DNA of 64,000 nucleotides from an uncultured Anaeroplasmataceae bacterium (GTDB taxonomy: Bacteria > Bacillota_I > Bacilli_A > Acholeplasmatales > Anaeroplasmataceae), in the NCBI GenBank assembly GCA_910579215.1, contig CAJTTN010000004.1:132364-196363 (forward strand). Reading direction: 5' to 3'. Both the position numbers and the translations under genes were made by a program. Position 1 is the first letter of the stretch, and each line of letters begins with the position of its first letter. Under the pieces are notes generated by a model. The model was not told where the DNA came from, did no database searches, and was given only the letters and a program-made list of their open reading frames with translations. Of the stretch, positions 52,877 through 62,200 are shown in pieces.

Positions 52877-53854
52877 ATGTGTACAGCAATTACTTTTAAG
52901 ACAAAGGACTCATATTTTGGTAGAACGCTAGATAATCCTTATTCCTATGAGGAACAGGTAACAATTACCCCTAGAAATTATAGCTTGAAATTTAGGAAAA
53001 GAGAATCAATACAAAAGCATTTTGCTTTTATAGGTATGGCGCATTTAACTAAAGAATATCCCTTATATTATGATGGATGTAATGAAAAAGGGTTAGCCAT
53101 TGCAGCATTAAATTTTGTAGGGAATGCCTTTTTTCCTAAATCAGAAGTTGGAAAAGAAAATATATGTCAATTTGAATTTATCCCCTATATTCTTGCGACT
53201 TGCAAATCAATAGAGGAAGTATTAGAAAGATTACAAAATCTTTTAATTATTGATGAACCTTTTTCTAAGGAATTTCCAACTGCAGAACTACATTATTTCA
53301 TTTCAGATGCAAAAAGATGCATTACAGTTGAGCCCCAAAGGGACGGACTAAAAATATATGATAATCCTATAGGAGTATTAGCGAATAATCCACCCTTTCC
53401 TAACCAATTATTTCATTTAAATATCTTTATGGGATTATCAAATACAAACCCCAATAATACATTTTCTAATCAAATAGATCTAAAGCCTTACAGCAAAGGA
53501 ATGGGAGCCATTGGCTTACCAGGAGATTTATCCTCTCCTTCTAGGTTTGTACGAGCTTCTTTTGTTAAAATGAATTCTGTTTCTAAAAAGGATGAACTTT
53601 CAAGTGTGAGTCAATTTTTTCATATTTTAGCCTCTGTTGATCAGCAAAGAGGCTGTTGTAAAACAGAGGAAGGAGCCTATGAGGTTACCATATATACCTC
53701 TTGTATGAATCTCTCTAAAGGCTTCTATTATTATACTAGCTATGATAATCATCAAATAACAAGGGTATCTTTATTTGAAGAGGATTTAGAAGACCATTTG
53801 TTAGTATCCTATTCGTTACGCCTGCAGGAACAAATTTTTATTCAAAATAAATAA
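52877..53854 (+). CDS. Choloylglycine hydrolase / penicillin V acylase family Ntn hydrolase
   Basis: A 325-residue linear-amide C-N hydrolase. After Met removal, Cys2 (MCTAITF) is the N-terminal nucleophile. R16 and D19 (FGRTLDNPYSYEE) match the conserved Arg and Asp, ANNPPFPNQ holds the oxyanion Asn, and SRFVRASF the conserved Arg. ATG 52877 is chosen because AGGAGG lies 9 bases before it and because the nucleophile must follow Met1; an upstream in-frame ATG (52838) would bury it. Bile salts, penicillin V or N-acyl-homoserine lactones are possible substrates. Confidence 0.92.
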   Translation: MCTAITFKTKDSYFGRTLDNPYSYEEQVTITPRNYSLKFRKRESIQKHFAFIGMAHLTKEYPLYYDGCNEKGLAIAALNFVGNAFFPKSEVGKENICQFEFIPYILATCKSIEEVLERLQNLLIIDEPFSKEFPTAELHYFISDAKRCITVEPQRDGLKIYDNPIGVLANNPPFPNQLFHLNIFMGLSNTNPNNTFSNQIDLKPYSKGMGAIGLPGDLSSPSRFVRASFVKMNSVSKKDELSSVSQFFHILASVDQQRGCCKTEEGAYEVTIYTSCMNLSKGFYYYTSYDNHQITRVSLFEEDLEDHLLVSYSLRLQEQIFIQNK

Positions 53855-53862
53855 TTTTATGG

Positions 53863-53892
53863 ACACCTTAATCAAATAATTGAGGTGTTTTT
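53863..53892 (+). terminator. Terminator after the Ntn hydrolase
   Basis: ACACCTTAAT pairs with ATTGAGGTGT (one G-U), followed by T5. It overlaps the apparent 5' end of the following permease frame. Confidence 0.85.
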
Positions 53893-54908
53893 ATAGGTCA
53901 GTACTATTTAAAAAAAGAAAATTTAAGCCATCTAGTTATTATTTTCTTAGTCAATATAGTATATTACCTTTTGCATCCTTTTTGATATATTTTATGTTAT
54001 ACATAGCACTATTATTTATAACAAATATTTTAATTGCTAATCCTTATGAAATTGCTGCAAGCTATTATCTAGATAATAACTTTACATATGTGCCATTAAA
54101 TGCTTCAGAACAGAATAAGGATCTTATCTTGTATTATGGAGTAGAGCTTACAGATAAAGAAAAAATTGAATTGACTCCATTTTATTCTGTTACATATTGT
54201 ACAGAATTTAATTTCAGCTTAGCAAAGAAAATAGAAGAGAAGGAGGGTTATAAACCATGCTTTGTCTTTGAAATAGATTATGAAGTACTTGGAAAAACAT
54301 TTACTTATGATGGCGAAAAATATTATGTGAAGGGAATTATAGATTATCCTTATTCAAAGGACTCAACCATATCTACATTATCTACTTTTTTTGTCATTGG
54401 AGAAAAGCCTGAAGAAAAGGATATATTTACCCTTTTTACAAATTTTAATGATGATTTAAAATTGGTAGATTATTTTAAAGCAAAAAAAGTTTATTTAGAA
54501 AATTCTGGCTTTCTATCTGCAATTAACCAAAATTTAAAAAAAGATGTCTATCAAATTTTATTAATCATTACCATTTTAATCACATTATTTTTTTACGGTT
54601 TTGCAGGTGTAATTCAGATGAAAATTGATAAGAATAAGCTACTATTTTTAAGGCAATATGGAAAAAGCGAATTAGAATTATCAATCTCTAAAATTTTGGG
54701 GGAGATTCCTAAATTTATCCTTATTGGATTATTAGGGTATTTTTTAACTGCATATTTACTTAATATATACGAAAAGAATATTATTTTTCCTTGGAGAACA
54801 ATGTTGATTCCATCGTTGCTTTTAACTATTTTACTCTTAATCATAAATTTCTTATTAATGCTTGTTTTACAATACATAGTTTGGAAAAAATATAATAAAA
54901 ATTTATAA
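53890..54908 (+). pseudogene. 5'-truncated FtsX-like permease remnant
   Basis: An open frame of about 340 codons with the permease topology of the 40.7-44.3 kb operon: a membrane segment (ILPFASFLIYFMLYIALLFI), an outside domain of ~170 residues, then three membrane segments (YQILLIITILITLFFYGFAG; FILIGLLGYFLTAYLL; LLLTILLLIINFLLMLVL). The frame begins inside the terminator of the gene before it, with no ribosome site and no good start codon before the first membrane segment. The neighbouring ATPase gene is absent. A promoterless, 5'-truncated copy is the simplest reading; a functional start at an internal TTG or ATG cannot be excluded. Confidence 0.65.
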
Positions 54909-54929
54909 GAAAACTTCTCCTGTTTTAAA

Positions 54930-54966
54930 ATGATACTTCCAAAGTAGACAAATAAAATAATTAAAA
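54930..54966 (+). repeat. 37-base dispersed direct repeat, copy 2
   Basis: Starts ATGATACTTCCAAAGTAGAC, 22 bases after the truncated permease. Two mismatches to the copy at 40596-40632. Confidence 0.75.
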
Positions 54967-55196
54967 GGAAACAATCTTTTAGTGGATTTAGACCTTGAGA
55001 TTATGAAGTCTGCATTGGAGGTTTTTTCATTTGATAAAAATATTAAAACTAACTCTTTTTAAGAAATAGCATACTATGAAATATGTCTAGAAAGATTATA
55101 TAAGATTAAAAAAATTAAGTTTTTTTAAATTTTTCTTTCATTTCCTAGGAGAATAGAGTATAATAAGGCTTAGAAATTTTGACGAGGTTTTAATAT

Positions 55197-55799
55197 ATGT
55201 TTACTTTTACTTTAATTGATTTTAATATGACTCCTATGCAGATAGCTGGAAATATTCTAACTTTAATAGGAATGAGTTTCTTTTTTATTAGCTCTTTTTT
55301 AAAGAAAAAAAGAGATATTGTTTTAACACAAACAGGAAATCACGCTATTAGCTTAATAGGTCAATGTCTTCTTGGACAGGTTTCAGGAGCTGTACAGGAT
55401 GGTGTATCTGTAATCAGAAACATTTTTATTGTTTGTAACAAGAATAACAAATATTGGAATATCTTTTTTATTGTTTTAGGTGTTGTTCTTGGTACAATTT
55501 TAAATGTTGTTTTACAGTTGGATTCTCCAATGATGATTGCCCTAGGGTTTTTACCAGTCTTTGCAGCCTTCCAGTATTCTATCATTATCCTATTACCTAA
55601 TGTTAAGGTTCCATGGATTAAAGCATCCATGGCATGCTCCTGTGTTTGCTGGACAGTTTATGGATTGTTCCTTAAAAATTATTCTATGGCACTTACAAAT
55701 AGTATTATTTTTATTGCAACCATTATAGCCCTTATTCAGTATTTTGTTGGGAAAAATAAAGCTTCTACAGTTGATGAGGAACAGCCCTCTGAGGAATAA
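55197..55799 (+). CDS. YgjV-like inner membrane protein
   Basis: A 200-residue polytopic protein with about six membrane segments, starting AGNILTLIGMSFFFISSFLK. It has the LLGQVSGAVQDGVSVIRNIF and CVCWTVYGLFLKNYSMALTN pattern of the YgjV family, whose function is unknown. The C-terminal tail is polar and acidic (VDEEQPSEE). GAGG lies before the ATG, and a TATAAT (55159-55164) is about 30 bases upstream. Confidence 0.8.
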   Translation: MFTFTLIDFNMTPMQIAGNILTLIGMSFFFISSFLKKKRDIVLTQTGNHAISLIGQCLLGQVSGAVQDGVSVIRNIFIVCNKNNKYWNIFFIVLGVVLGTILNVVLQLDSPMMIALGFLPVFAAFQYSIIILLPNVKVPWIKASMACSCVCWTVYGLFLKNYSMALTNSIIFIATIIALIQYFVGKNKASTVDEEQPSEE

Positions 55800-55810
55800 T
55801 TTATAAGCAA

Positions 55811-55845
55811 AGAGTGAAAGCATTTTAGGTTACTCTATTCTTTTA
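55811..55845 (+). terminator. Probable terminator after the YgjV-like gene
   Basis: AGAGTGA pairs with TTACTCT (one G-U), followed by ATTCTTTTATT. Confidence 0.55.
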
Positions 55846-55898
55846 TTAAGATAGAAAATGTGCTATGATAATACATAAGAAATATGGAGGATCTAGGT

Positions 55899-56177
55899 AT
55901 GAATAAACCAGAATTAGTTGCAAAAATTGTTGAGCAAATGAACTTAACCAAGAAACAGGTCGAAGAAGTGACGGCTGTTTTATTTGATGTGATTATGGAA
56001 GCCTTAGTAAAGGGAGATAAGGTTGTTATATCTGGCTTTGGCACCTTTGAGGTACATGAGCGAGCAAAAAAAATAGGAAGAAATCCCCAAACTGGAGAAG
56101 AGATTCTAATTGAAGGATCTAAGGCTCCTGTCTTTAAATCTGCAAAGGTTTTTAAGGATCAAGTGAATAGAGAATGA
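55899..56177 (+). CDS. hup: HU family DNA-binding protein
   Basis: A 92-residue histone-like protein. It starts MNKPELVAKIVEQMNLTKKQ and has VISGFGTFEVHERAKKIGRN and GRNPQTGEEI, the beta-arm signature. ATG 55899 is 8 bases after GGAGG (55886-55890); the ATG at 55884 precedes that site. Its stop overlaps the next gene by ATGA, so it is translated with an ankyrin protein. Confidence 0.95.
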   Translation: MNKPELVAKIVEQMNLTKKQVEEVTAVLFDVIMEALVKGDKVVISGFGTFEVHERAKKIGRNPQTGEEILIEGSKAPVFKSAKVFKDQVNRE

Positions 56178-57157
56178 AAGAGCCCTTTTTAAGTCTTTAT
56201 CGCAATGATATTCCTTGTTTGACCGACTATACTGAGCATGGAAAAATTAATATAGTTGATGAGCATCATCGTTCTTTGCTTCATCATGCGATAAAGCTTG
56301 GATTAAAAGATGCATTTTCGCTTCTCATAGGCTGTTATATAGATTTGGATATAGAGGATGATATGGGGAACACCTGTTATCATTATGCGGTGCTTCATAA
56401 TCGACTCAGCTTTTTAAGAATCCTATTTTTAAAAGGTGGAAATCCCATGCAAAAAAATAAAGAGGGTAGAACACCTCTATATTTAGCTTGTAGGTATGGA
56501 AAAGAAAGTATTATAGATTTATATTTAGAAAAATATCAGCTAGATATGGGAGAAAAGGATAATTTGAGTCAAACGATTTGCATGGCCTTAGTTCTTTCAG
56601 GAGGTAGTCATTTATTAGATAAATATGGAAACTATTTATCTTGGCTTGAGGAACCTAATTATCTAGGAGAAACTCCCTTAATGCTTGCAGTAAAGCTAGA
56701 GAATATTAAAATGACAGAGTTTATACTCTCTAAGGGCGTTTTTGTAAATCAAAAAAATAATTTAGGTGAATCTGCAATCTTTTATGCTGTTCGTAAGGAT
56801 AATCGGGAGCTATTTAAAGTTTTATTTCATGCGGGAGCCTTTTTAGATTTTAAAAATCATTATGGAGAGACTCTACTATCGTTAAGTACAGATAGAATGA
56901 AGGAATATATAAAGGAGTGTAGGGCTACCAGTTTTTATAATTCCTATGAAAGAGCTTATCCCTTACAGTATGCAATCTATGTCAACAATCAAAGAGAAAT
57001 TGAAAAAAATTTGGTTTTACCCTATGCCATCTTAGAAGATGATTTTCATTATACACCATTGCAATTGGCAGAAAAATATCATCTTATGGATGTGATAAAG
57101 GCGATAAAGCATTTAGAAAAACAAGCGAAAATTCAAACCTTTCGGACAAAAGTATAG
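56174..57157 (+). CDS. Ankyrin-repeat protein
   Basis: A 327-residue protein built of ankyrin-type repeats: HHRSLLHHAIKLGLKDAFSL, DMGNTCYHYAVLHNRLSFLR, EGRTPLYLACRYGKESIIDL, LGETPLMLAVKLENIKMTEF, LGESAIFYAVRKDNRELFKV, then degenerate repeats. There is no signal peptide, so it is probably cytoplasmic. It overlaps the HU stop by four bases. Ankyrin proteins mediate protein contacts; the partner is unknown. Confidence 0.85.
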   Translation: MKEPFLSLYRNDIPCLTDYTEHGKINIVDEHHRSLLHHAIKLGLKDAFSLLIGCYIDLDIEDDMGNTCYHYAVLHNRLSFLRILFLKGGNPMQKNKEGRTPLYLACRYGKESIIDLYLEKYQLDMGEKDNLSQTICMALVLSGGSHLLDKYGNYLSWLEEPNYLGETPLMLAVKLENIKMTEFILSKGVFVNQKNNLGESAIFYAVRKDNRELFKVLFHAGAFLDFKNHYGETLLSLSTDRMKEYIKECRATSFYNSYERAYPLQYAIYVNNQREIEKNLVLPYAILEDDFHYTPLQLAEKYHLMDVIKAIKHLEKQAKIQTFRTKV

Positions 57158-57183
57158 ACAAGTAAGATAGAGTATGATACAAT
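57155..57183 (+). promoter_or_regulatory. Promoter of the lysine operon
   Basis: TAGACA (57155-57160), 17-base spacer, TACAAT (57178-57183), about 20 bases before the riboswitch aptamer. Confidence 0.7.
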
Positions 57184-57203
57184 ACATACGTTAAAATTAA
57201 AAA

Positions 57204-57406
57204 ATAGAGGTAGCAATGCAAAAGAGTAATCTATGGAGAAGGCATTCTGAGAAGTAGAGGAAAGGTAATCATTGCCGAATAGATATCTAGGCATAGGTAG
57301 GCTATGGGGATATAAGGGAATACCTATATCACTCCTACATTATTCAATGTAGAGGCGCTAAAAAATAAGAAAAAATTAAAGGCGCCTTAGGCGCTTTATT
57401 TTTTTT
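57204..57406 (+). promoter_or_regulatory. Lysine riboswitch (L box) with terminator
   Basis: The leader carries the lysine-aptamer signatures AGAGGTAGC (57206), AAGAGTAATC (57221), GGAAAGG (57260) and ATTGCCGAA (57273), followed by long paired arms. The expression platform is plain. AGGCGC near 57352 can pair with GCGCCT at 57382 (antiterminator). Alternatively GCGCC-TTA-GGCGC (57382-57394) forms a terminator with a T run to 57406. It sits directly before lysA, so lysine should switch off the six-gene operon. Confidence 0.9.
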
Positions 57407-57423
57407 AAAAAAGAAGAGGGATT

Positions 57424-58647
57424 ATGATGAATTATAAAGAATTAAAGAGAAAATATGGAACTCCCTTATACATTTATGATGTAAATAAGATTAAGGATAT
57501 CATCTCAGCCTATAAGAATAATTTTCAGTCAGGTAAGTTTGAAACGGAAATAATCTATGCGTCTAAGGCCTTCAATATCAAAGAAATGCTTCGTTTGATT
57601 AAGAATGAGGGGTTATCTTTGGATGTTGTATCTTTAGGAGAGCTTTATACAGCTACGAAAATAGGATTTCCTATGGAACGCATTTATTTTCATGGAAATA
57701 ATAAAACTGAAGAGGAGTTGCGTTTTGCTATAGAGTATAATGTGGGTATTTTTGTTATCGATAATTTAAGTGAACTTAGGAAGCTTTCTATATTATCTAA
57801 GGAATTACAAAAAAAATCCTCTATTTATATTCGTTTAAATGTAGGTGTAGAGGCACATACACATAAATATATAGTTACCTCACATATAGATTCTAAATTT
57901 GGTGTTTTGTATGGTTCAGAAGAATATAAGCAGATGCTTCAGCTTATAGAAACCTGTGAGCAAATTGAACTCAAAGGCTTGCATTGTCATATAGGCTCAC
58001 AAATTTTTGAGCTTAATCCATATGATATTGTTATAGAAAAATTAACTACGATTGTACAGGACTTTCCTTATCCCTTATCCATAAATCTAGGAGGAGGCTT
58101 TGGCGCATTTTATACTCAAGCTGATCATGTTATTCCTTATGAGAGGGTTGCAAAACACTTGATTCAAAGAATGGAAGAAGAACTTGAAAAGAAAAAATTG
58201 CGTATTCAAAAGTTATCTATAGAGCCAGGAAGAAGTATAGTGGGAGAAGCAGGAAGAACCTTATACACTTTGGGTAGTACAAAGCAGACACCAAATCGTT
58301 TATATTATTTTGTGGATGGAGGCATGACGGATAATATTCGTCCAGCCCTATATCAGGCTATCTATGCAGCCGATGTTGTAGGTAAAGAAAAAGAAATAAA
58401 AAATAAAATGGTTACGATTGCTGGAAAGTGCTGTGAGAGTGGAGATATTCTTGTAGAAAACATTTTACTGCCAGAAGCTCAAGAAGGAGATTTATTGGTT
58501 ACCTATTCTACAGGTGCATATGGATATGCGATGAGTAGTAATTACAATAAGGCGTGTACGCCTGCTGTAGTATTCGTTGAGGATGGTCAAGATAAGCTTG
58601 TAGTTAGAAGACAAAGCATGGAAGAATTAATTGAAAGGGAGATATAA
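57424..58647 (+). CDS. lysA: Diaminopimelate decarboxylase
   Basis: A 407-residue fold-III PLP enzyme converting meso-DAP to lysine. The PLP lysine is in YASKAFN; then GLHCHIGSQI, NLGGGFGAFY, EPGRSIVGEAG and GKCCESGDIL are present. A second ATG follows directly (57427), and either may be used; AGAGGG lies upstream. First gene behind the lysine riboswitch, abutting dapF. Confidence 0.95.
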   Translation: MMNYKELKRKYGTPLYIYDVNKIKDIISAYKNNFQSGKFETEIIYASKAFNIKEMLRLIKNEGLSLDVVSLGELYTATKIGFPMERIYFHGNNKTEEELRFAIEYNVGIFVIDNLSELRKLSILSKELQKKSSIYIRLNVGVEAHTHKYIVTSHIDSKFGVLYGSEEYKQMLQLIETCEQIELKGLHCHIGSQIFELNPYDIVIEKLTTIVQDFPYPLSINLGGGFGAFYTQADHVIPYERVAKHLIQRMEEELEKKKLRIQKLSIEPGRSIVGEAGRTLYTLGSTKQTPNRLYYFVDGGMTDNIRPALYQAIYAADVVGKEKEIKNKMVTIAGKCCESGDILVENILLPEAQEGDLLVTYSTGAYGYAMSSNYNKACTPAVVFVEDGQDKLVVRRQSMEELIEREI

Positions 58648-59463
58648 ATGGAATTTTATAAAATGCAGGGATGTGGAAATGATTTCTGTGTGATGGAGTA
58701 TGAAGAGGGAATTGACTATTCTGCCTTAAGCATAACCTTATGTGATCGTCGTTTTGGCGTAGGAGCAGACGGTATAATCGTAGTCAAGAGAGCACCTTTG
58801 GAGATGCTTTATTTTCATTGTGATGGATCTAAAATTGGGATGTCTGGAAATGGTATTCGCTGCTTTGCTAGATATGTCTATGAAAAGCAGCTAGTAGATA
58901 AAATGCAGTTTGAATGTCTTACACAGGCAGGAAATAGAAAAATAAGTATCACTAGCCTTTCCCCATTTTTATGTAAGGTTGATATGGGCCAGCCTGCATT
59001 TCATAATCAAATGATTTACGTGTCAGATGATATTACTTCCTTTGGCCGACTTTTTACAATTGGAGAATATCATCTAACAATTTATTCTTTTTTTATGGGA
59101 ACCATACATACTGTAATTTTTGTGGATAGCTTAGAATCTGATTTATTACAGCTAGCAGCTGAAATATCCCATCATAGATTATTCAAAAAGCAGACGGATG
59201 TTAATTTTGTACATATAATAGATGAGAGTCATATAGAAATGAAAACCTATGAGCATAATAGCGGTTGGACACTTGCCTCAGGAACTGGCGCATGTGCAAG
59301 TGTTATTACCTGCTATAAGCTAAGTCTTACCAAGGCAAAGGTTGAAGTGCTTCTTCCCAAGGGAATGTTAAAAATAGAAGTTGGAAAGAAGGAGAATGTC
59401 TTTATGGAGGGGCCAGCAGCTCTTACTTATATTGGAACTTTAAAGGAGGTTGTAAAATGTTAA
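58648..59463 (+). CDS. dapF: Diaminopimelate epimerase homologue lacking both catalytic cysteines
   Basis: A 271-residue DapF-fold protein, clear from MQGCGNDF at the start, RRFGVGADGI and the paired half-domains. In active DapF two cysteines act as acid and base, in xMCGNGxRC and ACGTGA. Here both are serine: Ser66 in GMSGNGIRC (codon TCT, 58843) and Ser211 in ASGTGACAS (codon TCA, 59278). The usual RGxGET before the second site also reads HNSGWT. Position in the operon still points to the LL-/meso-DAP step, but normal epimerase chemistry is doubtful. The stop lies inside dapA (7-base overlap). Confidence 0.85.
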   Translation: MEFYKMQGCGNDFCVMEYEEGIDYSALSITLCDRRFGVGADGIIVVKRAPLEMLYFHCDGSKIGMSGNGIRCFARYVYEKQLVDKMQFECLTQAGNRKISITSLSPFLCKVDMGQPAFHNQMIYVSDDITSFGRLFTIGEYHLTIYSFFMGTIHTVIFVDSLESDLLQLAAEISHHRLFKKQTDVNFVHIIDESHIEMKTYEHNSGWTLASGTGACASVITCYKLSLTKAKVEVLLPKGMLKIEVGKKENVFMEGPAALTYIGTLKEVVKC

Positions 59464-60338
59464 AGGGAAGCTTTGTGGCATTAGTTACCCCATTTGATCA
59501 AAAGGGAAATATAGATTATAAAAGATTAGAGGAATTAATTGAATTTCATATACAAAATCAAACAGATGGCTTTGTTTTATTAGGAACAACAGCTGAGGCA
59601 GCAACGATGTCTCTTGAGGAACAAAAAGAGCTAGTATCCTTTGGGCTTAAGCAAATCCATCACCGAGTTCCTGTTATTGTTGGCGCAGGCTCCAATCATA
59701 CCAAGCAGGCTGTGGATAAAGCAATCTTATTTTCTAGCCTGGGGGCAGATTATATATTATCAATAACTCCATACTATAATAAAACAAATGAAAGGGGACT
59801 TATTGCTCATTTTGAGGCTGTAGCAGATGCAGCAAAATGTCCTGTAATTTTATATAATGTACCTTCTAGAACAGGTATGTCTATTTCTATTTCTGCCATA
59901 GAGTCTTTAGCAAAGCATCCGAATATTATAGGTATAAAAGAGGCTTCGGGAGATATAAGCTATGCTGCTAAACTTATGCCTTACCTGACAGATGAGTTCG
60001 TTATGCTCTCTGGGAATGATGATTGCATTGTTCCTCTTATGTCTATAGGTGCGAGTGGTGTAATTTCTGTATTGGCAAATATTTGCCCTCAGCATACACA
60101 TAAGCTATGTGAGTATTGTTTGAAAGATGATTTTAGCTCTGCTCGGGAACTGCAAAAAAAGCTTTTACCTATTGCAAATGCTTTATTTTTAGAAACGAAT
60201 CCTATTCCTGTTAAAGCAGCTATGAATGCTTTGGGGATGGATGTTGGAGGATATCGATTGCCATTATATGATATGGATGAGGGATTAAAAGAAAAGCTAA
60301 TGTATATTTTACAAGAGCATAAGGAGATGATTTATTGA
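59457..60338 (+). CDS. dapA: 4-hydroxy-tetrahydrodipicolinate synthase
   Basis: A 293-residue TIM-barrel aldolase that joins pyruvate and aspartate semialdehyde. It shows FVALVTPFD, LLGTTAEAATM (the usual GTTGE is GTTAE), the Tyr in ILYNVPSRTG and the Schiff-base Lys in IIGIKEASGD. AAAGGAGG precedes the ATG, inside the end of dapF. Its stop overlaps the dapB start (TGATG). Confidence 0.95.
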   Translation: MLKGSFVALVTPFDQKGNIDYKRLEELIEFHIQNQTDGFVLLGTTAEAATMSLEEQKELVSFGLKQIHHRVPVIVGAGSNHTKQAVDKAILFSSLGADYILSITPYYNKTNERGLIAHFEAVADAAKCPVILYNVPSRTGMSISISAIESLAKHPNIIGIKEASGDISYAAKLMPYLTDEFVMLSGNDDCIVPLMSIGASGVISVLANICPQHTHKLCEYCLKDDFSSARELQKKLLPIANALFLETNPIPVKAAMNALGMDVGGYRLPLYDMDEGLKEKLMYILQEHKEMIY

Positions 60339-61054
60339 TGAAATTATGTGTGGTTGGATATGGAGCTATGGGAAGGATTGTTTGCGAGCTTGCAAAAGAG
60401 GAACTTGCCTATCCTGTTTCCCTAGAATGTGAATTTAAAACTTTGGAAGAAACTGATAAATGCTTTGATTGTATTATTGATTTTTCCCATCCTTCCAATC
60501 TAGATATGATTGTTTCTTTTGCAAAGAAATATCATAAGCCTGTCGTTTTTGCTACCACAGGCTTTACGGAAAAGGATAGATTAAAAATACAGGATTTGGC
60601 AAAAAGTGTTCCTGTACTTCTAAGTGCAAATTTCTCATTAGGAGTCATTTTACTAAATCGTCTTGTAAAGCAGATTACGCCAATTTTAAAGGATGGCTAT
60701 GATATTGAAATTGTTGAAGCTCACCATCATAATAAGGTTGATAGTCCAAGCGGAACAGCAAATATGCTTTTGTCTACCGTTATGGCTGCTACAGAGTATC
60801 ATCCAGAATATGGTCGTCAAGGAAATGGAATTCGCCATCCGAAAGAGGTAGGTATGCATTCTATTCGAGGAGGCTCTATTGTCGGAGAACATGAAGTATT
60901 GTACTGTGGACTAGATGAGGTTATTTCCTTAAAGCATCAGGCACAATCTAAAAGAATATTTGCAGTAGGAGCAATAAAGGCGGCACATTTTTTAATAAAT
61001 CAGCCCGTTGGCTTCTACGATATGGAAGATGTCCTTTTTGGTAAAGAAAAATAG
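60338..61054 (+). CDS. dapB: 4-hydroxy-tetrahydrodipicolinate reductase
   Basis: A 238-residue NAD(P)H-dependent reductase: VVGYGAMGRIV (nucleotide site), CIIDFSHPSN, FATTGF, and the catalytic/substrate motif EAHHHNKVDSPSGTA. ATG 60338 overlaps the dapA stop by one base, with AAGGAG upstream. At 238 residues it is slightly short, but the motifs are complete. Confidence 0.95.
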   Translation: MKLCVVGYGAMGRIVCELAKEELAYPVSLECEFKTLEETDKCFDCIIDFSHPSNLDMIVSFAKKYHKPVVFATTGFTEKDRLKIQDLAKSVPVLLSANFSLGVILLNRLVKQITPILKDGYDIEIVEAHHHNKVDSPSGTANMLLSTVMAATEYHPEYGRQGNGIRHPKEVGMHSIRGGSIVGEHEVLYCGLDEVISLKHQAQSKRIFAVGAIKAAHFLINQPVGFYDMEDVLFGKEK

Positions 61055-61179
61055 AATCTTTTATGGTTTTCGTATTTACCTAAGGAGTTTGTAATGGTCA
61101 AAATCCAAAAGGATGCATTAAATAATACTGAACGGCTTTCTTTTTGCCGTCTGGTTTCTTGTTTGTTAGGAGTGAAAAA

Positions 61180-62190
61180 ATGAAGAAGTATAATATAGGA
61201 ATTTTGGGGGCAACAGGAGCAGTAGGAAGAGAAATTTTGAAAGTACTTGCAGAGTACAATATTCCTGTAGGGGAGTTAAAGCTTTTTGCTAGTAAGAAGA
61301 GTGTAGGAAAATCTATTTTATTCCGGGGGACTTCTTATCAAATAGAAGAAGCATGTGATACTTCTTTTATTGGTTTGGATTTTGTTTTTGGAGCTACCTC
61401 CAATGAGGTTGCAAAACGGTTTAGGGATAGTATTGTTTCATCCAAGGCAATATTCATTGATAACTCTAGTGCTTTTCGCTTAGATTCTACGGTTCCTTTA
61501 GTTATACCTCAAATTAATGGGGAGGATGCAGTATTACATCAAGGAGTTATTGCAAATCCTAATTGCTCAACGATTATTGCTTTAATGGCAATTTATAGTA
61601 TTGAAAAGCTTTCAAAGATAGAGTGCATGCTGGCAACTACCTATCAGGCAACAAGTGGAGCTGGAGCATTAGGACCACTTGAGCTTTCTCAGCAAATGAA
61701 CGCTATATGCAATGATAAGCCTTTGGAAATAGAAGTATTTCCCCATCAAATTGTAGAAAATGTTATACCTCAAATTGGATCATTCCTAGAGAATGGATAT
61801 ACAACTGAAGAAATGAAAATGCAGAATGAAGGAAGAAAAATCCTTCATCGTGAGGATTTATGTATTTCATGTACCTGTGTACGTGTTCCAGTTGTTCGTT
61901 CTCATTCCATTGCAATAGAGCTTGTTACGAAAGAGGAACTATCCATAGAACAAATAAGGGAAACATTATCAAAGGAAAATGGTGTCTTATTGTATGATTC
62001 TCCTGAAAAAAAGGAGTATCCTATGCCTATCCTAACTTCAAATCAGGATTTGGTGTATGTGGGTAGAATACGTAAATCACTATTTCACCCTAGAGGGATA
62101 GTTCTTTGGTGCTCAGGAGACCAGATAAGAAAAGGTGCAGCAAGCAATGCTGTTCAAATTATGATGAAGCTTATAGGGCTAGTGTTTTAG
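61180..62190 (+). CDS. asd: Aspartate-semialdehyde dehydrogenase
   Basis: A 336-residue NADP-dependent dehydrogenase: GILGATGAVGREIL, IDNSSAFRLD, the catalytic Cys in IANPNCSTII, and CVRVPVVRSHS. ATG 61180 follows TAGGAGTG correctly; the frame is open further upstream but without a ribosome site. The 125-base gap after dapB holds a small CGGC/GCCG hairpin (about 61133-61150) with no full terminator, so it stays in the lysine operon. Confidence 0.95.
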   Translation: MKKYNIGILGATGAVGREILKVLAEYNIPVGELKLFASKKSVGKSILFRGTSYQIEEACDTSFIGLDFVFGATSNEVAKRFRDSIVSSKAIFIDNSSAFRLDSTVPLVIPQINGEDAVLHQGVIANPNCSTIIALMAIYSIEKLSKIECMLATTYQATSGAGALGPLELSQQMNAICNDKPLEIEVFPHQIVENVIPQIGSFLENGYTTEEMKMQNEGRKILHREDLCISCTCVRVPVVRSHSIAIELVTKEELSIEQIRETLSKENGVLLYDSPEKKEYPMPILTSNQDLVYVGRIRKSLFHPRGIVLWCSGDQIRKGAASNAVQIMMKLIGLVF

Positions 62191-62200
62191 GAGGGAGTAT

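Noticed and set aside
57145..57165. TATAGACAAGTAAG as a third copy of the 37-bp dispersed repeat.
   Set aside because: Only TAGACAA is shared and it serves as the -35 of the lysine operon; the match is too short.
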